A stretch of DNA of 46,742 nt from Gammaproteobacteria bacterium (GTDB lineage: Bacteria; Pseudomonadota; Gammaproteobacteria; HK1): contig JAJFJV010000030.1 in NCBI GenBank assembly GCA_021773635.1, forward strand, positions 1 to 46,742, written 5' to 3'. Below are positions 17,879 through 26,898 of the stretch, one piece after another; position 1 is the first letter of the stretch; each line of letters starts with the position of its first letter. Both the position numbers and the translations under genes were made by a program. The notes under the pieces are model-generated. The model worked only from the letters and a program-made list of their open reading frames with translations, was not told the DNA's origin and searched no databases.

Positions 17879-17931
17879 GTCATACCACCAAAAAGTGCAC
17901 AAAATTACAGTTGCCGCCTCAAACTGTATGG

Positions 17932-18570
17932 CTACATATCATGCACGTATTTTCCGGTTTTCAGATCGATGCTGGCACCACAGTCCGGTCCCATACAGTC
18001 GCGGTAGCGGATCGTGGCTGAGTCCTTTTTTCGGCCAACAAAATAACTGACCTGGTAGGCACGCTTGGGAAATCGGGTGTTATCCAGCACGGCAGGCAAT
18101 GCCGGCAGATAGACGGGGACCAGATCGCTCAGGGCGTGGGGGTAGTGGCCTTGCTCTTGCCGATAACGGGTTACGGCCGGGCGTAATTGCTGGTTAATTA
18201 CCTCACGCCGTTCCGCGGCCAGATGACGTAAATCGGTCGGGAATAAAGTGAATTTCACGAACAGCACAAAAGCGGTTAAAAGAGTCAGTACTGCCCAGCG
18301 ACCATAGGCAACAGACTTGCGGCGTACCTTCCGATCCTTTTTCTGAATTTTCCGGGTCAAACGTCTGAGCGCCGCCGCTATTGCGAAGGCAATCGCACAC
18401 ATGCCCGCATATTTCGCGCTGTTGAGCAGATCATTCGGTGCCAACGACACCGTAAGCAAGGCAGCCAGAAAGAGTATCCAGCTCGCCAGATACGACAGCG
18501 CAGCAACGATATTCAGGCACAGGATTCCTGCGTGCCTGCCAATCCTGAGGGCCAGGTCTTTCATTTCCAT
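17932..18570 (-). CDS. Membrane protein with pseudopilin-like periplasmic tail
   Basis: 212 residues, no named family recognised. There are three hydrophobic segments (about 16-42, 50-68 and 92-112), with a very basic cytoplasmic loop between the second and third (RLTRKIQKKDRKVRRKS). The tail after residue 115 (INQQLRPAVTRYRQEQGHYP then LSDLVPVYLPALP) looks like the helix-loop of type II secretion pseudopilins, and it contains two Cys (DCMGPDCG) that could form a disulfide. It lacks a prepilin cleavage site. Function unknown. Confidence 0.75.
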   Translation of the reverse strand: MEMKDLALRIGRHAGILCLNIVAALSYLASWILFLAALLTVSLAPNDLLNSAKYAGMCAIAFAIAAALRRLTRKIQKKDRKVRRKSVAYGRWAVLTLLTAFVLFVKFTLFPTDLRHLAAERREVINQQLRPAVTRYRQEQGHYPHALSDLVPVYLPALPAVLDNTRFPKRAYQVSYFVGRKKDSATIRYRDCMGPDCGASIDLKTGKYVHDM

Positions 18571-18666
18571 GAGAGTGGAGCCCGATCTACAGGCACAGAT
18601 ATCGCTATAAACCGGGAGTCGGTCGCTTTGAGGCCCTGGGAAAATGCTATCAAACGGCGGTCCGTG

Positions 18667-19443
18667 TCAGACAAAAGTATCGAAACGTGTCCCTGCGCCA
18701 ATGCCCGCCTCAGTCGTACCGATCGCTGCACGCAATTGATTCCGCGCTGCTTCGGCGGAGCGCTCTGATTGGCGCCCGGAGGGGTCAGTGCTGTTTGTTG
18801 GGCTGGCCTGCTGGCTGGAATCCTCTCCGCTATCTTCCCTGATCTGCCCGGCATTCAGCTGCGCCAGCTCTGCCCTCGCCTGCTGCTCCATGACCGTTGC
18901 CTGGGCCGCGATCTGCTGGTCCCGAGCAGACGGATCGGCTGGCGCCAATGCCGCCCGGCGTATCTGTTGGGCCTTGCGAATGGTTGCCTCAGGATCCCCA
19001 GGTACGCCGGAGGTATCTATCCGGACCTCACCCCCTACCGCATAGCGCCGCCCATCCGGGCCTGTGGTAAAAGTGAAACCAGGGCCTCCATTTGCCAACC
19101 CACCCGAGGCAGCAAGATGGGCCTGCTCGTGGCTACGCACCTGCCGATCCCGCGCCTGTAATTGCTGTACCACACGCTGCTCATCGGCAGTCCGCTCCAG
19201 GCTAGCCGGGTCAGAAGTTGCGCCACGTGCCACATCGCGGGCTTGTAGCTCGGAGCCATCACTGGAGGAATTGGCGCTTGCACTGGCTGAGGCCTCATTG
19301 ACACGCTGAACAACTTCCGGCTCAGATGCTGGAACCGCGCCAGAGCTGGCTGCTTCAGCGCCAGCCGGGGCAACTCTCGCACCCCCCGCCCCCACTACAC
19401 CCGGATGCTTTGTAAACCCTACAGTTGGCAATCCAATTTGCAT
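18667..19443 (-). CDS. SprA-related putative metalloprotease (CJM1_0395 family)
   Basis: 258 residues. The middle block (RDRQVRSHEQAHLAASGG, FTFTTGPDGRRYAVGGEVRID, GDPEATIRKAQQIRRAALAP) is the conserved core of the SprA-related putative metalloprotease family, with HEQAH in the place of a zinc HExxH. Low-complexity Ala/Ser/Glu stretches flank it on both sides. There is no signal peptide. Catalysis has not, to my knowledge, been shown for this family. It is a single gene. Confidence 0.85.
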   Translation of the reverse strand: MQIGLPTVGFTKHPGVVGAGGARVAPAGAEAASSGAVPASEPEVVQRVNEASASASANSSSDGSELQARDVARGATSDPASLERTADEQRVVQQLQARDRQVRSHEQAHLAASGGLANGGPGFTFTTGPDGRRYAVGGEVRIDTSGVPGDPEATIRKAQQIRRAALAPADPSARDQQIAAQATVMEQQARAELAQLNAGQIREDSGEDSSQQASPTNSTDPSGRQSERSAEAARNQLRAAIGTTEAGIGAGTRFDTFV

Positions 19444-19828
19444 GGGTCATACCTGCCAATCAAAAAAGAACAGACCAGAGCGAGTAGTGCTCTTAAAAAC
19501 ACCAACATACCCGAAGCAGTATAGCGGGAGATTTTCAGGGTGCTAAAACTGAGGGTACGTACAAAGGGTCACCGGCGTCACTCGCTGGACCTCACTCATC
19601 AACCACTTGCAGGGTGGCGAGATTCTGCCTGTACACAATGAGCCTCACACAAACGGTGGCCCAACATATTACAAAGAGAGGGAGGAATAATGGTGGCCAA
19701 GGGCGGCCCGAAGGGTGACCGCCAGGGATGGCGAGCATCAGCCACCGACAAGGGGGTGAGATTCCGCCTGCCAGCGACGAACTCCGCACAATCGACAGTC
19801 CGAAGCATTACATTTGGGATGATGAAGA
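19444..19828. other. Non-coding gap with a degraded partial tRNA-Phe copy
   Basis: No gene is supported here. Bases 19691-19706 repeat the 3' end of the adjacent tRNA-Phe gene (15 of 16 identical, TGGTGGCCAAGGGCGG), and 19742-19750 repeat CCACCGACA from its T-arm/variable region. About 35 unrelated bases lie between them where the intact gene has about 7. It may be a decayed tRNA duplicate or an old integration scar. Confidence 0.6.
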
Positions 19829-19904
19829 TGGTGGCCAGGGGCGGAATCGAACCACCGACACGAGGATTTTCAATCCACTGCTCTACCGACTGAGCTACCT
19901 GGCC
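19829..19904 (-). tRNA. tRNA-Phe (GAA), CCA encoded
   Basis: 76 nt. The cloverleaf was read by eye: acceptor GGCCAGG / CCTGGCC, D-arm GCTC...GAGC, anticodon loop TTGAAAA (anticodon GAA), T-arm GGTGG-TTCGATT-CCGCC, then A and CCA. The anticodon stem has a T-T mismatch (GTGGA / TCCTC, positions 28-42). It has its own sigma-70 promoter directly upstream. Confidence 0.97.
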
Positions 19905-19918
19905 ATTGGGGAGGCGGT

Positions 19919-19947
19919 ATTAAAGCGATCACGCCCCGGGGAGTCAA
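19919..19947 (-). promoter_or_regulatory. Sigma-70 promoter of tRNA-Phe
   Basis: On the minus strand: TTGACT (19947-19942), 17-base spacer, TTTAAT (19924-19919), then a GC-rich discriminator before the tRNA. Near-consensus with ideal spacing; GC-rich discriminators are typical of stringently controlled stable-RNA promoters. Confidence 0.8.
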
Positions 19948-19953
19948 GGGAAT

Positions 19954-20226
19954 TCATGAATCCGAGGGAACAAACTCAGGTGGAGGTTTGGAATCCCCGC
20001 CAAAGAAGAAAGACTCCATCTCCTCCTCGATAAATTTGCGCGACTTCGGGTCCAGGGGGTTGATGCGATATTCGTTAATGAGCAGGGTCTGGCGCCCCAA
20101 CCACTGCTGCCAGGCCTCCCGCGACACGTTTTCGAAAATACGCTGGCCCAATTCACCCGGATAGGGTGAATTATCAAGGCCCGGGGCCTCACGCTGGAGC
20201 AATACACACTGCACGGTTCGGCTCAT
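19954..20226 (-). CDS. yggX: Oxidative damage protection protein / Fe(II) trafficking protein
   Basis: 90 residues, full-length member of the YggX family: MSRTVQCVLLQREAPGLD, then YPGELGQRIFENVSREAWQQWL, LINEYRINPLDPKSRKFIEEEM and a phenylalanine-rich FFF end block. The single conserved N-terminal Cys is present. It protects iron-sulfur proteins from superoxide. It overlaps mutY by four bases (ATGA), the common gammaproteobacterial pairing with a protein that itself needs an iron-sulfur cluster. Confidence 0.97.
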   Translation of the reverse strand: MSRTVQCVLLQREAPGLDNSPYPGELGQRIFENVSREAWQQWLGRQTLLINEYRINPLDPKSRKFIEEEMESFFFGGDSKPPPEFVPSDS

Positions 20227-21290
20227 AACGGGGTGTTTCCTGAGTTATTGGAAAGGCTGGAGAGAAGGCGCGCCACCGGGGTGGGCAGGCCGGGCGCATC
20301 GGTTTGCCCGTGTTTATACCAAAGACTGTCTTCACCTTCCATTACCCGTGATGCAGCGGCGAGCTCTATCAAAACCGGGGTCATAGTCAGCCGAAAATGG
20401 GTAAAGGTGTGCTGTACCGGCTCCAGGCAATGCATCGTAACGGGCACGTGGCCGGTCTGCGCCAGATACCACGCCTCTGCCTCCACCGGCGAGGCGCACT
20501 CCGGGACGCTCCAGAGACCACCCCAGATTCCCACGGGAGGGCGGCGCTGGAGAAAGATGGCGCCATCTTCTCGACGCAAGAAAAGGAAGGCCTTGTTACG
20601 CAGTGGCAACTTTCGACGCGGACGCGGGGCAGGCAAATCCTGTGTCCGCCCCGTGGCCCGGGCAAGGCAGGTAGCGCGTAGCGGACATTCCCCGCAAGCA
20701 GGCTGGTGCCGGGTACATAAGGTCGCACCCAAATCCATGATCGCCTGGGTGTAATCGGCCACCTGATGCCGTGGCATATAGCTCTCCGCCAGGGACCAGA
20801 GCTGCCGAAGTACCGGTGCCGTACCCGGCCAGCCCTCGACTGCATGATAGCGGCACAATACACGCTTTACGTTGCCATCGAGGATGGCCTCACGCTGGCC
20901 TGCGGCGAGGGAAAGTATCGCGCCCGCCGTGGATCGGGCAATGCCCGGCAAGGCACACAGGGCTCCCCGTTCCAGTGGCAAATGACCATCGTGTCGTTCA
21001 CAGATCAAACGGGCAGAACGGTGGAGATTGCGTGCCCGGGCGTAATAGCCAAGACCACTCCAGAGTTGGAGCACGGCATCGAGTGGCACGTCGGCGAGGG
21101 TCGCTTCATCGGGGAATTTTTGCAGAAAACGGTCGTAATAGGGCAGCACGGTGGCCACCTGGGTCTGCTGCAGCATGATTTCCGAGACCCAGACCCGGTA
21201 GGGTGTTATCTGCTTGCGCCAGGGCAGTTCATGGCGGCCATGCCGGGCATACCAGGCGAGCAGCTTTGGGGCAACATCGTCACGACTCAT
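20223..21290 (-). CDS. mutY: Adenine DNA glycosylase MutY
   Basis: 355 residues. Helix-hairpin-helix GPD region (SEIMLQQTQVATVLPYY with the catalytic Glu; LPGIARSTAGAIL hairpin; catalytic Asp in LDGNVKRVL). The [4Fe-4S] loop has the Cys-X6-Cys-X2-Cys-X5-Cys spacing (CTRHQPACGECPLRATC). A C-terminal NUDIX-like 8-oxoG recognition domain follows (about 225-350). It removes A opposite 8-oxoguanine. It overlaps the SRPBCC gene and yggX by four bases each, so the three are translationally coupled. Confidence 0.97.
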   Translation of the reverse strand: MSRDDVAPKLLAWYARHGRHELPWRKQITPYRVWVSEIMLQQTQVATVLPYYDRFLQKFPDEATLADVPLDAVLQLWSGLGYYARARNLHRSARLICERHDGHLPLERGALCALPGIARSTAGAILSLAAGQREAILDGNVKRVLCRYHAVEGWPGTAPVLRQLWSLAESYMPRHQVADYTQAIMDLGATLCTRHQPACGECPLRATCLARATGRTQDLPAPRPRRKLPLRNKAFLFLRREDGAIFLQRRPPVGIWGGLWSVPECASPVEAEAWYLAQTGHVPVTMHCLEPVQHTFTHFRLTMTPVLIELAAASRVMEGEDSLWYKHGQTDAPGLPTPVARLLSSLSNNSGNTPL

Positions 21291-21829
21291 CCGGATGCCT
21301 GCCTCGCCAGCCGCTCCAGATTGATAACCGTCCCAACGGCAAGCTCATGCAATTTTTTCTTCAGTATCCACGGTCCGATCAGGGGCGGAATCCACTGCGA
21401 GGGTTCAACCTCGGCGCTGAACATGATGTGGGTGGTCCCGCGTTTAGACTCGCGGATCCTCCAGTAGAGCCGCCCGTAATGGAAGTCACTGCCAGCCGGT
21501 ACGATATTCCCCTGCAAATCCCCCTCGGGCCGAAGCTGAAAGTCGGTAATCTGGTCAATATCAAAGCAGAAGATCAGCACGCAGATGCGTGACAGGATGT
21601 AGACCCGGTCGCGGCCATCGGGGTGCTTTTTGAGCCAGCGGCTCTCCTGAATGGTGGGATGAATACGGTGAAAGTGCGGGTAATCGGTGAGTAGTCCACG
21701 AATGCGCGTGGCTGGCGCGTTGATAACCGAGGCCACACGCACTAAATAGCGATCGCCATCGCGGCGAATCTCGCTAGACTCGATGCCCGTTGCCGGAACG
21801 GCGGCGGCGACCAATACCGCAAACAGCAC
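21287..21829 (-). CDS. SRPBCC (START-like) protein, probably exported
   Basis: 180 residues from GTG 21829. The body is a polyketide cyclase/START-like fold: VRVASVINAPATRIRGLLTDYPHFHRIHPTI, then TTHIMFSAEVEPSQWIPPLIGPWILKKKL. The GTG gives a short hydrophobic N-terminus without a positive charge. The same frame continues upstream to a CTG at 21856 behind an AAGGG sequence, which would give a proper signal peptide with an Arg at position 2. The true start may therefore be the CTG, overlapping the asmA stop. Ligand unknown; a periplasmic lipid-binding role is possible next to AsmA. Confidence 0.85.
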   Translation of the reverse strand: MLFAVLVAAAVPATGIESSEIRRDGDRYLVRVASVINAPATRIRGLLTDYPHFHRIHPTIQESRWLKKHPDGRDRVYILSRICVLIFCFDIDQITDFQLRPEGDLQGNIVPAGSDFHYGRLYWRIRESKRGTTHIMFSAEVEPSQWIPPLIGPWILKKKLHELAVGTVINLERLARQASG

Positions 21830-21852
21830 GCATATTGCGCCGCCGCAGATTC

Positions 21853-24171
21853 TCAGCGGAACAAGCCCTTCAGCACACCACCTGCTTTATCTCCCAGGCT
21901 CTTTTGCAGCTTCTCCTGCACCCGCTCCTGCACCTTGGCCTTTTGCTGCTCAACCACGGCCTTGGCCTTGGCATTCATCAGCGCATTCATATCGACCCCA
22001 TATTTGGGATCGGCAAAGGAGCCGGTGACCCGGATGGGAATCGGCACGCCGGAAAGGTTAGCCAGATCCTTGCCTCCCTGTCCCTTGGAGGTGGCCACCA
22101 GAGTGGTCTTGATGCCGTAATTGAGTTGCTCCTTGGGCAGATCGACGGTGCCCGAACCCTCGACCCTTAGCAATGGCGACTTGACCAGCAGGTCCCGGTT
22201 GGTAGCAATGCCCTTGGCAATCTGTACGGTACCGTCCAATGCGGCAAAGTCAGTCTGTAAAGGTGCCGAATCCGCGGGTAGCGAACGACCCTTTAATTTA
22301 GCCTGAGCCTCGCGGATAAGACGGGCGACGTTGACGCCCTTAACCGCACCATTACGCAGGCTGAAACGCACATCGCCGCCGAGGGTCTTTTTGACTGCAT
22401 CCGGATCTGCGCCAATGGCGCTCAGGCGTGCCTGCAGATTAGTGGTGCCCGCAAGCTTGCCCTTGCCGTCCTGCATGTCATTCAGCAGCGGGCCAATCTG
22501 CACGCCAGACAGTTTCTCGTCGAGGCGCAGTTTCGGTTGGGCACCCCGGGCATCGAGGCCGATATTGCCCTTATAACTGCCCTGATAGAGCTGTGCCGCG
22601 GGCGTTATCCCGATCAGCCCGTTCCGCCCCTTGATCGCGAGTGAAATATTCTGCAATTTGAGCTTGCGTACAGTGAGCTTGCCAAGTGTCAGCTTGCCGT
22701 CCACGTCCAGTGCCCGCAGGGTTTCCAGTGGCAACTCAACGGCTCCACCCGCCGCCGTTGCTCCAGGGCTGGCCACGGCTTTTTCCGGTGCCGCGCTCTC
22801 CGGCGGCAGATAGCGGTCAGCATCCAGCGTGTCGGCGGCCAACTGGAAACGGATCGCCGGTTTGGCAAAATGCCGCACCGAGGCCGTTCCCTTCAGCTTG
22901 GTGTCGTCCAGCTGCAGACTCAGGGCAGCGAGTTGTACCGCATCCATCGAGCCGCTCAGCGATGCCTCCAGCTCCGCCCGCCCCAGCACCTTGGGATCGG
23001 CCGTCTCAGGTACCTCCTGACCCAGCCGCGCAAGTAATTCCCGCGGACTGAAAGGTGCCGCATGCAGCCTGCCCTTATAGCGCGGTCCGTCGAGTAACTG
23101 GCTGACCTGCACCGCACCATCCACCTTCAGGCCCGCCACTTGCAGCGCGAGTTTATCCAGTGCCAGGGTCTGGGCCATCAGATCTGCAGCAACATCCGCG
23201 CCCAGTTGCAGTTCTACCTTGCCGGCGGGCAAGGCCTTGCCTTCCAGCGCCCCGCTCAAGGCAAGCCCCGGCGCACTGAAACGCTGCTTTTCCAGATCTC
23301 CCTGTAGCGACCCGCTGAAGGACAGGGCACCGTCCAGATCCGCCATATTGAGCTTTGTGATTTCCACTTTCAGGCCATCGAGGGCCAATTGCTGTTTCAC
23401 CTGATCGAGCAGCAGATCCGCATTCAGCTGACCCTCCACACTGCCGCCACCCAGCCCGTCACCACTTAGCTGCACCTTGAGTTCGAAGCCACCAAGCGCC
23501 AGTTTTCCCGCGTCCAGTTCCAGCCGTCCATCGGCTTCGACATGCCCGGCGATAGCGCCATCAAGGTCAAACGATAGCGTCAGATCCACCGGTGCACCAC
23601 CACCGAGCGCCCCGGTACTTAGCGCCAGTTTGCTCACCTGATAACGCTGACCTGCCTGCGCGTCATCCCAGCGGACACTCGCATTGCTAAGGTCGACGCC
23701 ACCGATGGCAAGCGCCGCCAGCGCTGGAGGTTCGGACTTCCCGGCAGGGGCCGCCGTGTCGGTTTTAGCCTCGCCCCCTCTGGCAACCAGATCATCCCAG
23801 TTGCTGCGCCCCTTTGCGTCGCGTGCGAGATTGAGCTGCAGGCCGTGAATCGTGACCGTATCCATCTCGACCCGCTTTTTCAGCAAGGGCATCAGTTTTA
23901 CCCGTACCACCACCTTCTCGGTGCGGGCAAAGACCGCCGGTTTGAACCCGGATGCGTTGGCCAGTTCCACTACCCCCAGTTTCGCTCCCAGCCAAGGAAA
24001 TACGGTGAGCGAGATATCGCCCTCAATCTTCAGCGCGCGCCCGGTCTGATCCTTTACCGCCGCGGCGATCTCCTCGCGATAGTCGTTGGGATCTATCACC
24101 ATGGGCAGAGCAACAACTGCCACGATGACCAGCACCAGTACCGCCGCCAGGATTTTTAGCAGTATTTTCAT
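21853..24171 (-). CDS. asmA: AsmA family protein
   Basis: 772 residues. N-terminal membrane anchor (MKILLKILAAVLVLVIVAVV) followed by the AsmA N-terminal domain (INPNDYR-type block as IDPNDYREEIAAAVKDQTGR, then GDISLTVFPWLGAKLGVVEL). There is a long repetitive beta-rich middle and the C-terminal AsmA_2 region with KLAGTTNLQARLSAIG and LRNGAVKGVNVARLIREA. AsmA-like proteins bridge the periplasm and are linked to phospholipid transport and outer-membrane balance. A strong AAGGAG site precedes ATG 24171. First gene of an asmA-SRPBCC-mutY-yggX operon. Confidence 0.94.
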   Translation of the reverse strand: MKILLKILAAVLVLVIVAVVALPMVIDPNDYREEIAAAVKDQTGRALKIEGDISLTVFPWLGAKLGVVELANASGFKPAVFARTEKVVVRVKLMPLLKKRVEMDTVTIHGLQLNLARDAKGRSNWDDLVARGGEAKTDTAAPAGKSEPPALAALAIGGVDLSNASVRWDDAQAGQRYQVSKLALSTGALGGGAPVDLTLSFDLDGAIAGHVEADGRLELDAGKLALGGFELKVQLSGDGLGGGSVEGQLNADLLLDQVKQQLALDGLKVEITKLNMADLDGALSFSGSLQGDLEKQRFSAPGLALSGALEGKALPAGKVELQLGADVAADLMAQTLALDKLALQVAGLKVDGAVQVSQLLDGPRYKGRLHAAPFSPRELLARLGQEVPETADPKVLGRAELEASLSGSMDAVQLAALSLQLDDTKLKGTASVRHFAKPAIRFQLAADTLDADRYLPPESAAPEKAVASPGATAAGGAVELPLETLRALDVDGKLTLGKLTVRKLKLQNISLAIKGRNGLIGITPAAQLYQGSYKGNIGLDARGAQPKLRLDEKLSGVQIGPLLNDMQDGKGKLAGTTNLQARLSAIGADPDAVKKTLGGDVRFSLRNGAVKGVNVARLIREAQAKLKGRSLPADSAPLQTDFAALDGTVQIAKGIATNRDLLVKSPLLRVEGSGTVDLPKEQLNYGIKTTLVATSKGQGGKDLANLSGVPIPIRVTGSFADPKYGVDMNALMNAKAKAVVEQQKAKVQERVQEKLQKSLGDKAGGVLKGLFR

Positions 24172-24201
24172 TGTCGAATACTCCTTAAAGATCAGTTTTC
24201 C

Positions 24202-25620
24202 TCAAACCCCGTCAGTGGGAACGGAGAGCGCCTGCAGGCGTTTCTGAGCCCGCTTTATCGCCTTGCTTACCTGGGCCGGTGCCGTGCCACCCACATGCTT
24301 CCGGGCGGCTAACGAACCCTCCAGAGTCAGTACCCGATGGACATCTGCCTGAATTTCAGGACAGTAGCGCTGCAGCTCCTCGAGACTGAATTGGGCGAGG
24401 TCCCGCCCCGAGGCAACCCCCTCAGCCACCGCTCGTCCCACCACTTCATGGGCATCGCGAAAGGCGAGGCCCTTGCCCACCAGATAGTCAGCCAGATCCG
24501 TTGCCGTCGAGAAGCCCTTGAGTGCCGCCGCCCGCATATTATCTGCCTTGACCTGCATGGTCGGCAGCATCCGCGCAAAGACCTGCAGAGAATCCTTCAC
24601 CGTATCCAGAGTATCGAACAGGGGCTCCTTGTCTTCCTGATTGTCGCGGTTATAGGCCAGGGGCTGACCTTTCATCAGCATCAGCAAGGCCATCAGATGA
24701 CCACTGACCCGCCCGCATTTTCCCCGCACCAGCTCGGGGATATCGGGATTCTTCTTCTGCGGCATGATCGAGGAACCGGTACAAAAGGCATCGCCCAGCT
24801 CGATAAAATCGAATTGGGCCGAGGACCAGAGCACCAATTCCTCCGAGAAACGCGATAGATGGACCATCAACAGGGCGCAGGCGGAGACAAATTCAATCAC
24901 AAAATCCCGGTCACTGACGGCATCCAGCGAGTTTTCACAAACCGTAGCGAAGCCCAGCAGATCGGCCACTCGCTGGCGGTCGATGGGATAGCCGGTACCG
25001 GCAAGGGCAGCGGCGCCCAGCGGCAGACGATTAATGCGCTGGCGGCAGTCGAGCAAGCGTTCCCGATCGCGTAACAGCATCTCGGTCCACGCCAGCATAT
25101 GGTGACCAAAAGTCACGGGCTGGGCGATCTGCATATGGGTGAAGCCCGGCATCACCGTTTCTGTCTCCCGCCGGGCAAGGGCCAATAGCGCCTCTTGCAG
25201 CTCCCCCAACAGACCCAGCACCCCATCGGTTTCGGCACGCAGGTAGAGCCGGAGGTCGGTGGCTACCTGATCGTTGCGGGAGCGGCCGGTGTGGAGTTTT
25301 TTGCCCGCCAACCCAATGCGCCGGGTAAGCTCCGACTCGATATTCATGTGCACGTCTTCGAGGGTAATGGACCAGCGCATGGTGCCCGCCTCGATATCCG
25401 CCAGGATCCCGCGCAGTCCGGCGACGATGGCGTCGCGCTCTTCACCGGTCAGCAGTCCGACCTCTGCCAGCATGGTGGCGTGGGCGATGGAGCCCGCTAT
25501 GTCGTGGGCATAGAGACGCTTGTCGTAGGAAACCGAGGCCGAGAAGGCCTCTACCAAGGCATCGGTGGGCGCACTAAAACGCCCGCCCCAGGGTTTATCC
25601 GCTGATTGCTGCTGCTTCAA
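24202..25620 (-). CDS. argH: Argininosuccinate lyase
   Basis: 472 residues from TTG 25620, where the usual start [20 protein letters not shown] follows and a GGGGA site lies six to seven bases before. The fumarase/ASL signature [12 protein letters not shown] is present, with the catalytic loop Ser. Other family blocks are [17 protein letters not shown] and TAYNRDLQED-type [15 protein letters not shown]. It releases fumarate and arginine in the last step of arginine synthesis. It is divergent from algZ, the same neighbourhood as in Pseudomonas. Confidence 0.97.
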   Translation of the reverse strand: MKQQQSADKPWGGRFSAPTDALVEAFSASVSYDKRLYAHDIAGSIAHATMLAEVGLLTGEERDAIVAGLRGILADIEAGTMRWSITLEDVHMNIESELTRRIGLAGKKLHTGRSRNDQVATDLRLYLRAETDGVLGLLGELQEALLALARRETETVMPGFTHMQIAQPVTFGHHMLAWTEMLLRDRERLLDCRQRINRLPLGAAALAGTGYPIDRQRVADLLGFATVCENSLDAVSDRDFVIEFVSACALLMVHLSRFSEELVLWSSAQFDFIELGDAFCTGSSIMPQKKNPDIPELVRGKCGRVSGHLMALLMLMKGQPLAYNRDNQEDKEPLFDTLDTVKDSLQVFARMLPTMQVKADNMRAAALKGFSTATDLADYLVGKGLAFRDAHEVVGRAVAEGVASGRDLAQFSLEELQRYCPEIQADVHRVLTLEGSLAARKHVGGTAPAQVSKAIKRAQKRLQALSVPTDGV

Positions 25621-25703
25621 TGTTGATCCCCGCCTGCTGTGAATTTTATGAGTATAAAGGGCTTCCCTTCGGCCCGCACCCGGACGCCGGACTACAGCAT
25701 GCC

Positions 25704-25709
25704 TATAAT
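25704..25709 (+). promoter_or_regulatory. Perfect -10 hexamer upstream of algZ
   Basis: TATAAT preceded by TGCC, close to an extended -10. The -35 region 17 bases upstream is weak (CGGACG). A start site near 25716 would leave about 28-37 bases before the ATGs at 25744 and 25753 and would rule out the upstream GTG/ATG starts. Confidence 0.45.
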
Positions 25710-25743
25710 GGAGCCCAGCCGCGGGGCGTTGGCCCGATTCTGG

Positions 25744-26898
25744 ATGGAATGGATGGTGGGGAACGACAAGCACAGTGCCAAACCACAGAAGGATCACCTC
25801 TTTCTGCCGGATTTCTGCACCATCCCCATGGTGTACTCGGTGGTGGTGGTGGGTGAGCTGCTGGCTTTTATTCTGGTGCTAACACCTGCCGGAAGTGCGG
25901 GGGGGCGCTGGACTCAACTCGCCCTGGTATCCCTCTTTGTGCAGTGGGTGGGACTGAGCAGTACTGCATTATTGTGTGCCAGCCGACGCTGGCTGGAAAG
26001 CCTGGGCAATGTCGCGGCTGGCTTTGCGGGCTATATTCTGGTGCTGCTGGTCACTGGCATGCTGAGTGAAGCCGCCTACTGGCTCGTTCAGCAACCCATA
26101 CTGGGTATTGAGGCACCCGCCATTCGCCCACTGGGAGAGACCGCCTACTGGCCACTGCAGGGGGGTGGCCCGTCGCTGGACCATGACACCGCTCGTCACC
26201 TTAATTTTCTGTTACGTAACCTCGCTATCAGCGCTATCGTCAGTGCGGTCGCGCTACGCTATCTCTATATCCACCATCAATGGAAGGCCCGCCTGGAGTC
26301 CCAGACCGAGGCCCGGATCCAGGCCTTGCAGTCCCGCATTCGCCCGCACTTTCTGTTCAACAGCATGAATACCATCGCCAGCTTCATACACAGTCAACCC
26401 GAGCTGGCAGAAACTGTGGTGGAAGACCTCTCCGACCTGTTCCGGGCAAGCCTTGGGGATGCCCGTGTCCCGGTGAGTCTGAAGACCGAATTGGAGCTAT
26501 GTCACCGCTATCTGCACATCGAAGGTCTGCGCCTTGGAGATCGTCTACGCATCGAATGGCGCACCGATACGCTACCGGACGATGCCTTGCTGCCCGCGTT
26601 GAGCCTGCAGCCTTTGCTTGAAAATGCGCTCTATCACGGTATCGAGCCCTGCGCCGATGGAGGGCTGCTTGAAATTCATGGCAAGGTGGATAACAAGCTG
26701 ATTAGCCTGAGTATTAGCAACAGCTGCCCCACGGCGGACATACCTGCACCTCACCATCGTGGCAACCGCATGGCCCAGGCAAATATTCGTGAGCGGCTGG
26801 CCCTGTTTTTTGGTCCGCAGGCCACGCTCCGCTGCGAGGCCCGGGCAGCTGAATACCGGGCCGAATTCTGCTTTCCCTATCTTCAGGAAGCCCCATGA
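25744..26898 (+). CDS. algZ: AlgZ/LytS-type sensor histidine kinase
   Basis: 384 residues from ATG 25744. Earlier in-frame starts (GTG 25639, ATG 25648, 25699, 25708) overlap the probable promoter; ATG 25753 has the better GGATGGA site. The N-terminus [10 protein letters not shown] is the AlgZ/FimS entry motif. Four membrane helices follow, then the His_kinase domain with phospho-acceptor [17 protein letters not shown] reduced HATPase module has N-box [14 protein letters not shown]. It phosphorylates the LytTR regulator whose gene overlaps by four bases. In Pseudomonas the orthologous pair controls alginate and type IV pili. Confidence 0.94.
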   Translation: MEWMVGNDKHSAKPQKDHLFLPDFCTIPMVYSVVVVGELLAFILVLTPAGSAGGRWTQLALVSLFVQWVGLSSTALLCASRRWLESLGNVAAGFAGYILVLLVTGMLSEAAYWLVQQPILGIEAPAIRPLGETAYWPLQGGGPSLDHDTARHLNFLLRNLAISAIVSAVALRYLYIHHQWKARLESQTEARIQALQSRIRPHFLFNSMNTIASFIHSQPELAETVVEDLSDLFRASLGDARVPVSLKTELELCHRYLHIEGLRLGDRLRIEWRTDTLPDDALLPALSLQPLLENALYHGIEPCADGGLLEIHGKVDNKLISLSISNSCPTADIPAPHHRGNRMAQANIRERLALFFGPQATLRCEARAAEYRAEFCFPYLQEAP

